NCBI GenBank assembly: GCA_003993805.1
Contig: RSEF01000001.1
Coordinates: 155,202,287 to 155,266,286, forward strand
Length of the DNA stretch: 64,000 bases
Direction: 5' to 3'
Source of the DNA: Himantopus leucocephalus
Lineage: Eukaryota > Chordata > Aves > Charadriiformes > Recurvirostridae
The notes beneath the pieces were generated by a model. That model did no database searches, was not told where the DNA came from, and saw nothing but the letters and a program-made list of their open reading frames with translations. The position numbers were made by a program, and so were the translations under genes. This document shows, one piece after another, positions 29,716 through 42,456 of the stretch (position 1 is the first letter of the stretch; each line of letters opens with the position of its first letter).

Positions 29716-32700
29716 CATTAGTCCATTTATTGCCCACATCAGATGCTGTAACTTGTGGGTGTAGTGACAGAACAGCTCTGTGCTGTATCAGGTCCAGCCT
29801 GAGTCAGGAGGGGCTGCAGCACTGTGGAAATCTCTTGTTTGTGTTGGGAGGCAGCACTAACTGAGCAGAGGCAGCACAACATATTGCCTGGCGTTCAGAC
29901 CCTGAGTTTGAGCATTGCTCATATGGTACCCGAGACTGGGAGTGCTGCTGAGGCAGTGTCTTTCTCTCAGGCAAAGGGAACAGGAGAAGGATGCGGGAAA
30001 ATGCTGCGTTATTTTCACTCAGGAGCATTTTAGCCTGTAGAAACCAGTAGAACCAGTGTGGATACTAGTATTGTAGTCCATTTGTTACACATCAGAGGAC
30101 TGAAGTCTGGAGTGCAAGCTAGCAGGCTTGGTTATAAACACCCATCTAGTAGCAAAAGGGCTTTTCATGCTTGCCTAGTCTTACTTGATTGTAGAGTAGG
30201 AGAGTTTTAATAACAAAAATGTTCTCGGCCACAAAATCCACAGATGTGCGTATTTTGCGTTTTATTTGATAATTGCTTTGCAAAGCAGCCGCTGTTCCTG
30301 CTCAGTAACTCTGCTTCCTAATGCATTTGCATTTGCATTGTCCTGCATCGGAGGTTACGGGTTTGAAAAGCCAAAACTGGCACAGCCATCTCTGTGTTGA
30401 TGCTGCTGCTATGGACGTGCCTCTCCAGTGCCAAGCTTTTAGGCACTTGTCTCTGAGTTATTCCTGCTATGCTTCCACTGAGGCTTGCTGTGTTGAGGAG
30501 GGCTCCACCAGCTGCTGCCTCTGAGCTGTCTGTTGGCTTCATTGCTCCCGTTACAGCTTTCTGTCCAGCTCTGCCTGTGTGTTAAAGCCAACGAGCCCTA
30601 TAGCTCCAGGCTTAAGGGAAAGAAGAGCCCTCACAGCATGGAAATGGCACAGACAGTGTCCTCATGTTGCGGGGGTGACAAAGAAAAGCAGTGGGGAGAG
30701 GAAAACTCTGCCCTGCATTCTCCCGTGTAGCACTGCTGAAGGTGGCACGGTGACTAAACTGAATCTCTTGAAACGGTTTCAGAAGATTCAGAGCTGGTGA
30801 TGAGATGAAACCTGAGCGAGCCTTTACAAATGACTCATCAGCTGCTGACTACAAAGAAAATTTCACACTTAGCCGTCTCTTCTTTTGACTGCTTTTGCAT
30901 CATACTTTATTTCAGATAATGCACTGTAAATAGTATTCCGCACTGAACTTTTCCAGCCTTTTCCCAGTAAACCATAGTTACTGAAGACGAACATAGAATG
31001 CTCCTTTTTTGTGTAAACCAATATTCGTACACGTACCAGTTTCAGATTGAGACCTCTCTCTTGAAACTCTTGTTACACTGGTTCTTATATAAGGACAAGC
31101 TCTAGGATAAAGGAAGAAGTGAATCTTGATTTTTCATAAAATGTTTCTTTTGCCTATGGTATCGGTGCCTAAATTAAAGTCCTCTGCTTGTGGAAAAACT
31201 GTCAGAAAAGAATAGGTGGCCTGTAAAAATGTTTTCCTTTGAAAACTGGTCCCCATTGTTATGGATCAATTCTGTTTCTCCTGGTTGTGTTGGCAGATTC
31301 AGGCTTCATTTGTAGCTCTCTGTGCACTTTCAGTTTTGCTACATAAATTGTTTCTTTTAAATAAGGCTCAGATACAGCTTAATTTACAACTAAATCAGCA
31401 TGAGAGAGCTCTAAGGCAATCCTGTTCTCACTTGTTGTTCACTCTTGTGATAGAGGCTATGGCATAATCAGCTGGTAGGCATGTGTTTTGGACATTGCTC
31501 CTTCTGGGCCAATCCACAGAGGTCATGATTTGTTACAGTCCCCTGCTAAAAATATTGCTTCTTAGTTCAAGCTGTGGCAATTTGCGTTTTCAGTTTGGTG
31601 GGACCAAAAGTTCAGCCCCAGGGTATCAATCAGGAGGGTAACTATCACACAAGCTTATTCAAGCTTCAACCCCCCGTGGCTGTCAGACATGTGGGAAGCA
31701 CTTCCTTTGAACAAAAATAATGCATAACCCTTTACAAAAAGGCCCTTCTCATCAGGCAGTTCCTGCATGTTTTTTTAGCTCTGGAGATTCCTGGCTCAAA
31801 CCTTCGCTGTCGGCCAAGGCGGCAGCTTCCCACCAGGCATTGCTGAGAATAGAGGCTCAGGCCACTTACATCTACTTAGCGCTTTTAAAGAATTGTTAAT
31901 TGTAGCAACCCTTCTCACAAGTGGGATTTTATTCTGAGAATGAATATCTTGGCTGCTGTGGCAGAATTATCACTCAGTTTAAATTGGGAAATATGAGAAT
32001 AGCAAAGCTGCCAGTATTCTCCTGTGCATCTTCATCTTTCCTGGATACTTTTTTTGGTGCTATTTTGAACAGTGGGATATTTCTGAAACATGAGTGTGAT
32101 GAGTAGGTGCCAAGTTTTAAAAAATATCTGTCAAGGGTGACAAGCACAGTTCCTGTGGGAAGAACTCTGGTCCTGTAGTGCTTATGATGGAGGCATTCAG
32201 TGTGCACTGGGAGACTTGTGCATGTAGATTTTTTTTTTTGACAGCCACTTTGCACAAAAAAGTATGAATGGTGCAAATCCAGAGATGGTAATAAGAATTG
32301 TACATGTCCATAGTACATCCCAGAGAGTGTAACAATCCACAGACAATGTAACATACAGGAAAAGGGAGGACCATAGATTTGTTTCCTTTTCTTCGTCAGT
32401 TCAAATATACCAAGGTTAATTGATAAACTCCCTTCTTACTTGGTGGACAGTAATACTGAGATACAACTTCCTAAGTTTTTTTATTCTTCATACTTTCCTT
32501 TTTTTCAAGGTCTTTCCATCTTCCCAGTTCTGCTGACCGGGTTCACCTACTAGGCTGATATGACATAATTGTCTCTTTCATTTTTTTGTGCTTATTAATT
32601 AATATAAGCGTATTACAATGGTAGTGAGAGAAGTATCAACTTTTCGACTCAAGGAGAACACTCAACACTATCATTTTTGTTGTACTTGCAGTTTTAAATT

Positions 32701-34038
32701 ATTTTTAAAATATCCAAGGCATAATGCGGTCAATGAATTTTGCTTTAAGCACAGATAACACTTAGGGCCTAATCGTTTACTGTTCTACATGTTGGAAAGC
32801 CATTTATACGTAAGTAAAGAAGATGAAAACTCTTACCAGATATGTCCCCTTGCATAACCATAGATGCTTGCACCAGGGCATATCAGGTGAGACTCAGGTA
32901 GCTGGACTCTAGATTACAATTTCCACCAAAAATAATTTCCATTTTATTATAATTTTAAGGGGAGATCTATTTTGTGGGATAATGTACTTGAATAGTAATT
33001 TTGATGTAAAATAATACAAGACTAACTACAGAGACAGCTTTTCATGCTGTTATTTAAACCTGCTATTTGCATTTATATTGCTTCATATGATGGAAAGTGT
33101 TTACATGGTATTTAAAAATTTGGGATTAATGAACTCCTAAACTTGCCTATGGGGTTTGAGCAAGATGCTTCCTTTCTTTCTTTTTGTGTAGTAAAGACTT
33201 ATGAGGAAAAAGAGATATCATTGTAAAGTACTCCTTAAAATTTATGGAATATTAAACAGAGAAGTAAATGAACCTGAAATAATTCAGACACTACCTAATA
33301 GTAAATCAAGCCTTATGGTAGTTTCCCAACCCTAGTAAAGTGTTTCTAAACTGGCATTAAAGCTGAAGTTTTCCAAGAATCTTGAGTGGAGAAAGGTATT
33401 CAATAGCAGCTCTTGGCTTGCATTTCTTTAAAAATATAAGACTTAATATCCAAATGAACCAGTATCTTGTCTAGAATTAAGAAGTAGATTCAGGATTTTC
33501 CAGGTTTAAAAGGGTGTTGAAGTTTCATATCTACAATCCAAGTTGAGCCTATTAGAGATGTGGTGTTCCTCCAAGAGCAAGGATCAGAGGTTCTTAGTGA
33601 GCCTTATCTCAATTCTGCTCTTTCTGGCTTCAGTTAGGTAACTTATGGTCATTTTTGTGTGATGACGTTAGGCTGCTAGAGTCTTCAGATTTTTTCTTTG
33701 TAGTGTAACATGTATAGTTCAGAAATGGTGAAACTTCAAAAGTGAATCTGTTTTTCTGTGTATGAAATGTCTCAGCATTTTGTGCTTCTCAGCCTCCAAA
33801 TGGATTTATGTGAGATTCAATCCCTTCACCCCAGTGCAGGAGCTGTAGCTGTTCACAGGTGGGACAGGTGGGGTTTGATTAATATTGATTCTGAAATACG
33901 AGCATCAGCTTTGCATATTTGGATCCATGCTGATTCAGCAGGGAATTGATTAATGATTTGGTACTCAGCTGTTTCCCTCTGTTTTGATGAGCTCACTGGG
34001 AAACACTCCATGGAAACAACCAGCCCTGGCTTGTGTCA

Positions 34039-34103
34039 GGGAGGAGATGGGAGCACCAACAGTGGAGTCCGGGGAGGAGATGGGAGCACCAACAGTGGAG
34101 TCC
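34039..34103. repeat. Two-copy tandem repeat, 33-bp period
   Basis: The segment 34039-34070 is repeated exactly at 34072-34103, with one base between the copies. The unit is purine-rich and contains GGAGCACCAACAGTGGAGTCC-like sequence. The perfect identity implies a recent duplication. The unit length is a multiple of three, but no coding context is seen. Confidence 0.93.
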
Positions 34104-37100
34104 ACAGCAGGCAAACGGGAATGAATGGCTTCAGGTGGAGCCACGGTCAGGCAGAGTACTGACAAGAGTCATGCAGGTACAGGGAGACAAGGGAAATTTT
34201 TAGATTAAAGCATGATGGTAAGGGGTGAGGGGAACTTGGCCGAATACACAACGTCATCTTTCTAATTTATAACAAGGTTCAAGAGCAAAACCCAGTGTTT
34301 ACATTTTGAGGGCAATTTCCAGTACATAGACTGTGACATTTCTGAGCCAAGTGATAAAATTATATTATAAGGCTCATAATGAGTAAAACTAAAGTTTTAT
34401 CAAAGACATTGGGCTTGTTCATTGTGTGTAGCCATGATGTGAAGCTACTTTTCTTAATCTGTATCTGTACCTGGAGTAAGTTTCCCTGAAGCCACCGGTC
34501 TGCACTCATGTTCGCTCATGGAGGATTTTGCCTTACCTGCGTATTCAGGCAAACATGAGTCGAGTTGCACATGATACCCTGCCGTTATTGGTTTGCTTCT
34601 CTAGTCATTGAGAGAGCTTGTGTACATTTGTCAAAGTCATTTAAATCATTGCTTAAATCATTCAGAAGTCATGCTTATGCGCAAGTACTTTTTAACACGT
34701 TGCCTGCATTAAGTATTCATACTTTACAACATCACCTTAAGATAGTCAGAAAGCATTAGCAGATATTGCTCTAACTTTGTTGAGAGCTTCAGTGTTTTTT
34801 TCCAAAACCTCTGAAGGAATCAATACAATTTTCAGGAAGAGATCTCAAGAATATCTGTGGACTAGAAGCCTGATTTCAGTTTCTGCAGACCACTTCTCTC
34901 CATCTGCTCCTTCCTTCTATTTGGCATGCAAGTCTGTTGCCCTGTTAACAAAGAGATGCATTTCAAAAGTATGTTTCCAAATATGTTTCGTTTGACATTT
35001 TTAGAAAATAAATGCTGTCATACAACCTCATAGGACATAATGGGATGTTCAGACAGAGCATTTACACGAATGTTGCAACTTTCTTGACCACCTTTCTGGT
35101 TCGATTTATAGATGGCAGTGACGAGCAGTGAAAAGTCACAGCATCACTGACAGATCAGAGGCAGAAGCTATGTTAGGGTGGCAAATAAGGTGAAGCAGGC
35201 TATGCCGGGTGATGAAATAAGTGGAATCAAATTAGTATTTTCCTTGGGCAGGAGAAGCCTGAACATATAGATGTACCCTCCAGAATACAAGCTTTCAGCT
35301 GACACCTCACTTACAAAAATCCAGGCTTGGTGTAGAAGGACAAAGTACCTGTGGATGGACTAATGTCTCTATATATGTGGGTGAAAGACAGAATCTGGAG
35401 AGATCAGGAAGCCCTGAGGGCAGGAGAAGCTGACATCTGTGGTGGTGGAAGGAAACGGAGTAGAGACCTGCAAGGGGAAGGCAGTGCTCTCAGGGTGGAG
35501 TTCAGCAAAGTGGTCTCTGCTGCAGCATTTTTAGTAAGCTGAAGGACATTTCCCGAAGCCTGGGAGGAGACAGGAAAGGAGATGACATGTGATGCTGTGA
35601 AGGCCTGGATGAGAAATTTATAGCTTCATAAGGAAAATGCAGATTGTGGAGGTATTTTACACAATGCTGTTTACAAATCCTGATCATAATTTGTACTCTT
35701 TGTGAAATAAAACCAGAGAAAATGGCATCAGTTGTTTTCAGAGACCACCGTAAATAGTGATGGTATCCATAGTTGTATTTTATGGCTGTGTGCGTTCCCT
35801 GGTTACAGATACTGCTCAACAGCATGATCTCATTTCTACAAACCTCAAGTTTGTACTTTTGTACCCAATGGGTTTCTGCCATGGGGAAAATAAATTCTTC
35901 TTAATCGCCACTGAGGCTTCTCCACCCCATTATTTTGGTTCACGTTGTTTATTTTTATTTATAGGCACTCATCAGCATAATGTACTGTTGCCTACAATAG
36001 CACGATTTGTTGGATACTTTAGGGGTTTTTTTTCTACTTGCCTGTATGTCATTTTATATTCTTTTTTCATTTGCAAGAAGCTTGGCAAAGCATTACTGAT
36101 ATACTATCATAATTGTTTTCACTGAGAAAAGATAAGCTGTAGCATCAATAATTGATGAAAGAAATATCCATTTTACAGAATTTTAACAGGACTGAAAAAA
36201 CCTAAATGCGTATGGACAGACACATAGCTACGCATACTTTTAACGCATCACACAAAGCTTGCAAAGGACGTGGTATCAGATGACTGTACAAACTTCAAAA
36301 GGCCACGACAATAGTGCGTTTTCTCAACCACTTTTACACAGATGCTTCTAGGATGAGATGTTCAACTGCTGCACAGTTAATACAGATAGATCATGTGGCA
36401 GGTTAGAAAAATGTATTAATTGCAGGATGAATTGTGGATGAATAAATTGTGTACATAAACCTGGAAATTATCCTGTATGCCATGATTCACTATCTATTTC
36501 TGACGTGGGGAACCGAGTTCACTTGAACAGTCAAACATATTAACTGTTGAAAATACCCAGTACAGAGCATTTATTTTACATTTGGACATTATTTTCCTTT
36601 CCCAAAAGCAGGCAGAAAAATTGGAGCTGATCCCTGCATTGGCTGTCTTCTCTGCCTGTCCTCCAGCATACAGGGCATGGGGCACAGGGGAATGCGGTGC
36701 GTCACTGAAGCTACCAAATACTGACAGCATCGTTTGGGACTACCCATCCACTGCACTCATGGGAAGTGGAAGTTTTTCTGGATTGAAGGAGCCGTATCCA
36801 ACTCTGTGCTGCTCCTCCTTTGTCAGTACTCAGGGGGACTAGAGAGTCTGGACAAGTATTTAAGGACTCTAAATGTTAATAACCTTCCACTTATTTACTG
36901 AAAATGGCATCACATTGCTCACCTGTGCTCAACACTGTGCTCACTGCCTCTTGGATATGGAGGTGGAAGGGAAAAGTGCTGCCTGTTGCCTTAGTTCAGC
37001 AGCTTTCTTCCATGTCTAAGTTCATTGCTTTTTAAGATCACTTATCCAAGTGGAAGAGCCCCGCACTTAGGCAGTGCCATGATTGCAAAACTGTGCAAAT

Positions 37101-37578
37101 GACTTTGGAAGGAAGAGTTTAAGAGAGGTTGTAAATAAGCTCTGTGATTCCAAAATGCAGAGTTCAGCAGGTCAGAGTTATTCTTGTGATTTTAGCAAAC
37201 TTCACATGTAGTTAGCAAAAAGAGAATCCATCCCTTACCCTCCGCCCCTACCGCCAGCAACATAGAGATTTCACTGAACTACACCATTCTTTAGAACGTG
37301 GCTGGTTTCGAGGGAGAGGAAATTGATTGGGTTTGCCAAATACGGTTTTGTACTGGATGTTGATAGTATGACGATAACCCTGTTTGTAAAAGTATTTAAG
37401 TACTTGTCTAATTTTAAGCAGCTGAGTATTGCCATTTTTTTCTAAGATTATCACATGCTTAAAATGAATACATGCTTTCTTAAAATATGTGTGGGTTTGG
37501 AGATTTAAATACACCCACATTCTGCTGATAGACGTCAAGTCTTTAGAAACAATTTATATTTCTATTTTTGCCCCCTAG

Positions 37579-37929
37579 GTGGACACCCATGGAAATATTC
37601 TGCTAACATCGCTTGAAATTCACAATGAGGTGGCAAGCAACGAGGTCACCACCAGCGTTACGGATGCCAGAAATTCAACAATATCCTTTGACAACTCAGG
37701 AATCCAGTACAGAAAACAAAGCTCACATCGTGAAAGCCTTGGAAGGCGGTCGTCAGAAAGAACAGGCTCCCACAGCAAGAGGGGCCATTTACGAAGAAGG
37801 TCTTCACAACTGAAAATAAAAATCCCTGATCTAACAGATGTGAATGCCATCGACAGATGGTCAAGAATGGTGTTTCCATTCACATTTTCTCTTTTCAACT
37901 TAATTTACTGGCTGTACTATGTTAACTGA
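37579..37929 (+). CDS. GABRB4: GABA-A receptor beta subunit, terminal exon 9 (cytoplasmic loop, TM4, stop)
   Basis: The exon starts in phase 0 with Val-Asp-Thr-His-Gly after acceptor CCTAG and ends at TGA 37927-37929, giving 116 residues. It begins with [14 protein letters not shown] and continues through a variable loop to [16 protein letters not shown] basic segment holds GRRSSE and then [14 protein letters not shown] is the PKA/PKC/CaMKII site of beta-3 (Ser408/Ser409). The exon closes with [21 protein letters not shown]4 and the C-terminal YWLYYVN typical of beta-2 and beta-3. The [20 protein letters not shown] stretch is not mammalian beta-3, which is very conserved here, and so favours beta-4. 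GTG at the exon start is an internal Val codon, not a start. Confidence 0.97.
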   Translation: MDTHGNILLTSLEIHNEVASNEVTTSVTDARNSTISFDNSGIQYRKQSSHRESLGRRSSERTGSHSKRGHLRRRSSQLKIKIPDLTDVNAIDRWSRMVFPFTFSLFNLIYWLYYVN

Positions 37930-37991
37930 GTGACTGAACTTTTTTAAAGGACTTCAATTATAACAAGTGAAGTACTACTTGCCTGCAGAGT

Positions 37992-38029
37992 TTATATATA
38001 TATTTATATATAAAAATATATATATATAT
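37992..38029. repeat. TA-rich microsatellite in the 3' UTR
   Basis: Imperfect (TA)n interrupted by TTTATA and AAAAATA begins about 60 bp after the stop codon. Confidence 0.9.
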
Positions 38030-40348
38030 GAACTTTTACTATGTAGACCATACTCATGTGTGTGTGAATACATATAGCAAAGAATTGTGTGCATATAAAA
38101 GCACACACTGCAAAGCAAAAGTATATGTACGCACACACACATGTACACATTCGTTCTGAGGTTATGGACACTTTAACATAGAATGCACTTCAGAGGAACT
38201 TTTTAAATCGAAAGGCAGGTGTCGTCAAAACAACAAGCCTTGAGAAAGTAAGTGTTGTATATTATCACTACAAAACTTTGATTGTCATAGAAATTTTCAA
38301 ACAGCTGTAATTGTGTATAAAGTCAGTATTTAGTAACATTGTTTGCAAATGCTGCCATACACACTAATCAAAAAGTGGTAGAGCTGCACCGGTAAGTTTA
38401 AAATAAGTCATTTATATTGCAGATCCATCAAGTACAATTTCATCAAGCCAAATTTATTCTTCTTTCCTAAAATTTCTTGGGTTTGTATATGTCATAATAC
38501 CTTTTTTCCCAGTCCTGAATGGGCATCGTTTTTAATGATCTCTTGCTTTCTCTTCTGCAGTAAGCAAACTGATCATGGGAGTGTTGCTCTAGGGCTTTGG
38601 AGACATATACATGTTCATAATATTTCAAACAAGCATTTTAAGTGTCCATCAACAGTGAAACGAATCTTTTGTAAGTACTGTAAATGTACAGCACATTTTC
38701 CTTCCCTTGGACTGGTTCCAGCTGCCATGTCATTTTGAAAGAGAACAGCACATTTTTAGTATAATTTAGCTGAGAATTCAACTACTGTCAATGTGTTCTA
38801 CATCTGCTGTAGATGTAAAGATTGTTATTCCAGTGAAAGCATAGAAGATGTCTCAGGTTATTTGCTACTTCGACATGAAACCACCTAGCTGTAGCCTTTT
38901 TTAAACATGCATTCACATTATTTAACATTCTTATAACATTGTATGTTAATGTAAAATATATTTGCATAATATGCATATAAGTATATTTTCTCAATATTTT
39001 TCTTCCCTGTGCTTGCTATCGTGACCGCATGCTATGTCATATTTTTGTTTCTGTGATGTTACAACTTTTTATTCTCTAGAATAGAGCAAATAGAGTACTT
39101 CCGATACTTTGATTCAGTAATGGAGCATTTTCATATTTTATTTATATACTTAAAGTATATACACATACACTTACCAAGCTAGTGTGCTGCCGTCACAGAT
39201 CACAAGAGATAGCAAACAGTATATTTTGTTTCAGCATCAACTATGTTCAAACATATCCTTCATGCAAATGTGACCACTTTGGTATTCATTCCCTCACCGG
39301 GATTCCAACTTTTTTCAGTCTAGTAGATTGTAGTCGTCAAGGTATGCCAATTTCAGATCTGTAAACTTAATTTGTTATTTATCAGAACTAAACCTTTCTA
39401 AAGAAAAGAAGATATATTTTTTGTAAACAGTGTTTCTATCATGTACATTCACAAATAACAACAGATACAGTAGCATAAATAGATCTAAAAAAAATAATTC
39501 AGGCGTGGCCCTGCCAGTTCTCTGCATGTAGAGTTCCTCTGGACATCGATGGGGATTTTTGGCAGATAGAGAGCTTTGGCTGCTAGTTAGAGATGTCTGT
39601 GGAAGAAAAATGCGTGGATACGCATCTACCAAAAACACCAAAAAGGGATGAAGCTGAAAAGGCTGCCTTGGCTCTGTAATGACCCGTGTTCTCGCTAGTA
39701 CTTGACTTATCTGTGAGTAGAGCAATGATACTTGTGTTGCTGCCGTGTACGGTCCGTTACTGTTCCCACCCCTGACTATTTGCAACTGAACTGTGAAACT
39801 TTGCTCTGGGCTGAAATTCAGCATAGACGAACCTGGGTTGCAAGGTCTGTGTCATAATCCTGTCCCCGGGGGCTGCTCCTTGAACCGGAATAGGGTTGGC
39901 ACAGTTGCCTTGCAGCAAAGCTGCAATGCGATCCCCCGCTGGTGGCGTTCACCCTAACCTCGGCTGCCGGCGTGTGCAGCATCAGCACCGCAGTCCTGCT
40001 GCATCCTTGGCAGTGGTGCAAAGTGGCTGTAACTGCAGTTTTTAAGCACTGTGCCTGCAGACAACTATACAGTGTGAAGATCCTCAAAGGAACCCCTAGA
40101 GCTGGAGCAGAAAAACTTGGTTTTGAAAAGCTCCTCAGTATTAGCTCCCATTGGTAAACCACAGTGTATTATGAGTTCTCTAATATCTCTTAAAACTGTG
40201 AAGAGATAGAGAGCACATTGTCATCATTATAATCAAAGTAACTAAACAATTAACACCCTCCCAAAGTACATATTTAGTAGATTTGTTGAAAAGCCCTCCC
40301 AAGTTTTTACCCTAATATCAAAATATAATTAAACAAAAATCTGGTTTT

Positions 40349-40354
40349 AATAAA
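40349..40354 (+). promoter_or_regulatory. Candidate polyadenylation signal AATAAA
   Basis: This is the first canonical AATAAA after the GABRB stop codon, 2.4 kb downstream, with an ATTAAA about 20 bp before it. The downstream sequence is TG-containing but not strongly GU-rich. Use of the site is inferred. Confidence 0.35.
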
Positions 40355-41065
40355 ACTTAAAAATGGTAAGCTTTGCTTTAGAAAAATTACCCGAACGAAA
40401 TTGTCTTTGAGCAAGTCTTTCAGTAAGTGCCCGAAACAGCTACCCTGAAAAATGGGATTCCAGAAGATAGTGGTCCCACCCTCATGATTTAATGAAAGTT
40501 CTCTCTTTTCTTCAAGCCTCAGCTCCTAGAAATCATGTGGTCAGGCAGGGATCTTTAACAACAAGAAGAGACTTTTTAGTTGTGATAGAAATGTGTACTC
40601 CAAGTCACGCAGAAATCAGTTCTCCTGCGGCTTCAGCCAGGATCTTCAAGCAGATGGAAAATTACTGTCTGGCCAGAGCAAAGAAGCAATGTGCATTTTT
40701 GGGACCCTGCATGGGCAAGAGAACCGAGTCTCTGAGGACTCTCCCTCTCTTACCCTTTGCACAACTGGTGGGCAGCGTGTTACTGCAGCCTCTTTTTCAT
40801 GAAACCGTACTCCCCACCTTGCCTCTCATCGCAAAAAGTGGGCAGTTGCACATTTCAGCTTTTTCACGAGATTTCATATTCATCAGTCTAGTTGAGTTCC
40901 ATGGGGCACAAGCAGCTTGAACTTTGAACAAATCCAAGTCTTGGTTTGACTTGAAAAAAGCCGGGAAATTCTCACTTAAGGTTAACACTTTGTCTTTAAC
41001 ACGCATTTTTGTGCCTTTTTTTGCCAATTCCCTTCCTCCGGCCCCAGCACCGCTTCTTACATACA

Positions 41066-41091
41066 GACACACACACACACACACACACACA
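41066..41091. repeat. (CA)n microsatellite
   Basis: About 12 uninterrupted CA units. Confidence 0.95.
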
Positions 41092-41781
41092 ACCATGTGT
41101 TAAGAACAGTGTTTGCCTTGACCTCCCATTTTCTGGCTCTTATCCCTTTATGTGAGCTGCAGTGTATGATTTTAACCATAGATGGCTTTAAGACTAAAAA
41201 TGGTAATTTCAACCAAATTGCACCAGAGTGATGTATTTCATAGCTAATTACTCCTTTCTAACTCAACACTATTACAAATAACATTTACACATCATTTGGT
41301 TGTAACAGGCATTAAAAAAAGAAGAAAACTGGAACTATCTTATGTTATAGCCCAAAAGGTCAATAAACAGTAGAAATATTATGGTGGTTTAACTCTAAGT
41401 TGATTTCATCCCATTGTAAAGATAAACTAAAACCCAGTCTTTCTTGCTTAAGGCACATCTATGTATTTTTGGTATTCTTCAGCCGTGAAAAAAAAAAGGA
41501 TAGTAAAATGGAATGATGAAGAGATGCTTTATGAAAATATTGATGAATGAATATTCATTTATTAAAAAGGATTTAAAGATTAATTGCTTACTTTTTTTTT
41601 TTTTCTGGGGATGGCGGGAGTGTGATGACTGTACGCTTGGCCAAATTTTAATGTTTAATTGCACGTTAAATATCATGTAATGGTTAGTCTTGCACAATTG
41701 TACAGAAAAAAAAAACATGAAAGCATATTCTTATCAACACACAAGTAGCAAAGGGGATTCTTAAGCATTAAACTACTGTAT

Positions 41782-41832
41782 TTCCTAGTGTTTTCCATAG
41801 TAGATTNTTCCTAGTGTTTTCCATGGTAGATT
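41782..41832. repeat. 25-bp duplicate around a single N (likely assembly artefact)
   Basis: The 25 bases before the N at 41807 (41782-41806) are repeated right after it (41808-41832) with one A/G difference. This is the same pattern as at 10606 and suggests overlapping contig ends that were not merged. Confidence 0.88.
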
Positions 41833-42309
41833 AAGGAAGAGGGGAAAACTACATCCACTGACTTAGCAAGATTCTTAATGGCAAATGAATCTCTCTTTGA
41901 GCTGGGGCATGGCCTGCTAAGAGCAGAAAGTTTGTCTTCTGCTTTATATGAAAGCTCTACCTGCCTAGGAGGCTAAAGAGCTTTTGATATCAAAACAAAA
42001 CAGTGGTATCCTGTTTATTTGTTTCATTAATCAAGTCATAAATATTTCAAAACCAACCAAAAAAAAAATTATCCAGCTATGCTAATTGTATCAGTAATGC
42101 TAATTGTGTTCATTACACTTTTTATGGCTAACTATTAGTAAGTTATTTCAGAGGAGTCAGGATATGGACAGATTCCAAGAGGGGTTTTTAAAGTCATCTC
42201 GACAGTAGTTCACCAACCCCTTCCCCCAAAACCAAAAAATACCCTGAAGATTTGGAAAGCAGACTGTCCTTAAACCCAGTTGCCGTGCTTTGCACTAGGA
42301 CAAGCTGTC

Positions 42310-42356
42310 TGTTATGGTTTCAGCTGGGATGGAGTTGACTTTCTTACTAGCAGCTG
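42310..42356 (+). mobile_element. Start of an avian ERV-type LTR, truncated by a gap
   Basis: The sequence begins TGTTATGGTTTCAGCTGGGA and continues to TAGCAGCTG at the gap. This opening (TG, then GGTTTCAGCTGGGAT.GAGTT) is very common at the ends of LTR elements in bird genomes. The remainder is hidden in the gap. Non-coding; no viral gene is visible. Confidence 0.6.
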
Positions 42357-42456
42357 NNNNNNNNNNNNNNNNNNNNNNNNNNNNNNNNNNNNNNNNNNNN
42401 NNNNNNNNNNNNNNNNNNNNNNNNNNNNNNNNNNNNNNNNNNNNNNNNNNNNNNNN
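42357..42456. other. Assembly gap (100 N)
   Basis: Unknown-size gap placed just inside an LTR-like sequence. A high-copy repeat is the probable cause of the break. Confidence 0.95.

Larger units (their letters stand above)
37930..40370 (+). other. GABRB4: Presumed 3' UTR
   Basis: The sequence after the stop is AT-rich, with a TA microsatellite and TGTA-rich stretches. The first AATAAA I find downstream is at 40349-40354, and another lies at about 41364. GABRB mRNAs often have long 3' UTRs, so an end near 40370 is plausible but unproven; variant signals could end it earlier. Confidence 0.5.
40371..42309. other. Non-coding sequence downstream of the gene
   Basis: This is AT-rich sequence with a CA microsatellite (41066-41091), a second AATAAA near 41364 that could be a distal polyadenylation signal, a T-run near 41590, and an N-centred duplicate at 41782-41832. 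I see no coding exon or RNA gene. Confidence 0.6.

Noticed and set aside
37579..37581. GTG at the start of exon 9 as an initiation codon
   Set aside because: It follows a splice acceptor and continues the Asn-Arg-Val-Asp sequence of the beta subunit loop; it is an internal Val.
39375..39824. 149-codon minus-strand open frame downstream of exon 9
   Set aside because: Lies antisense to the presumed 3' UTR, shows no recognisable domain or signal peptide, and has no promoter or splice signals.
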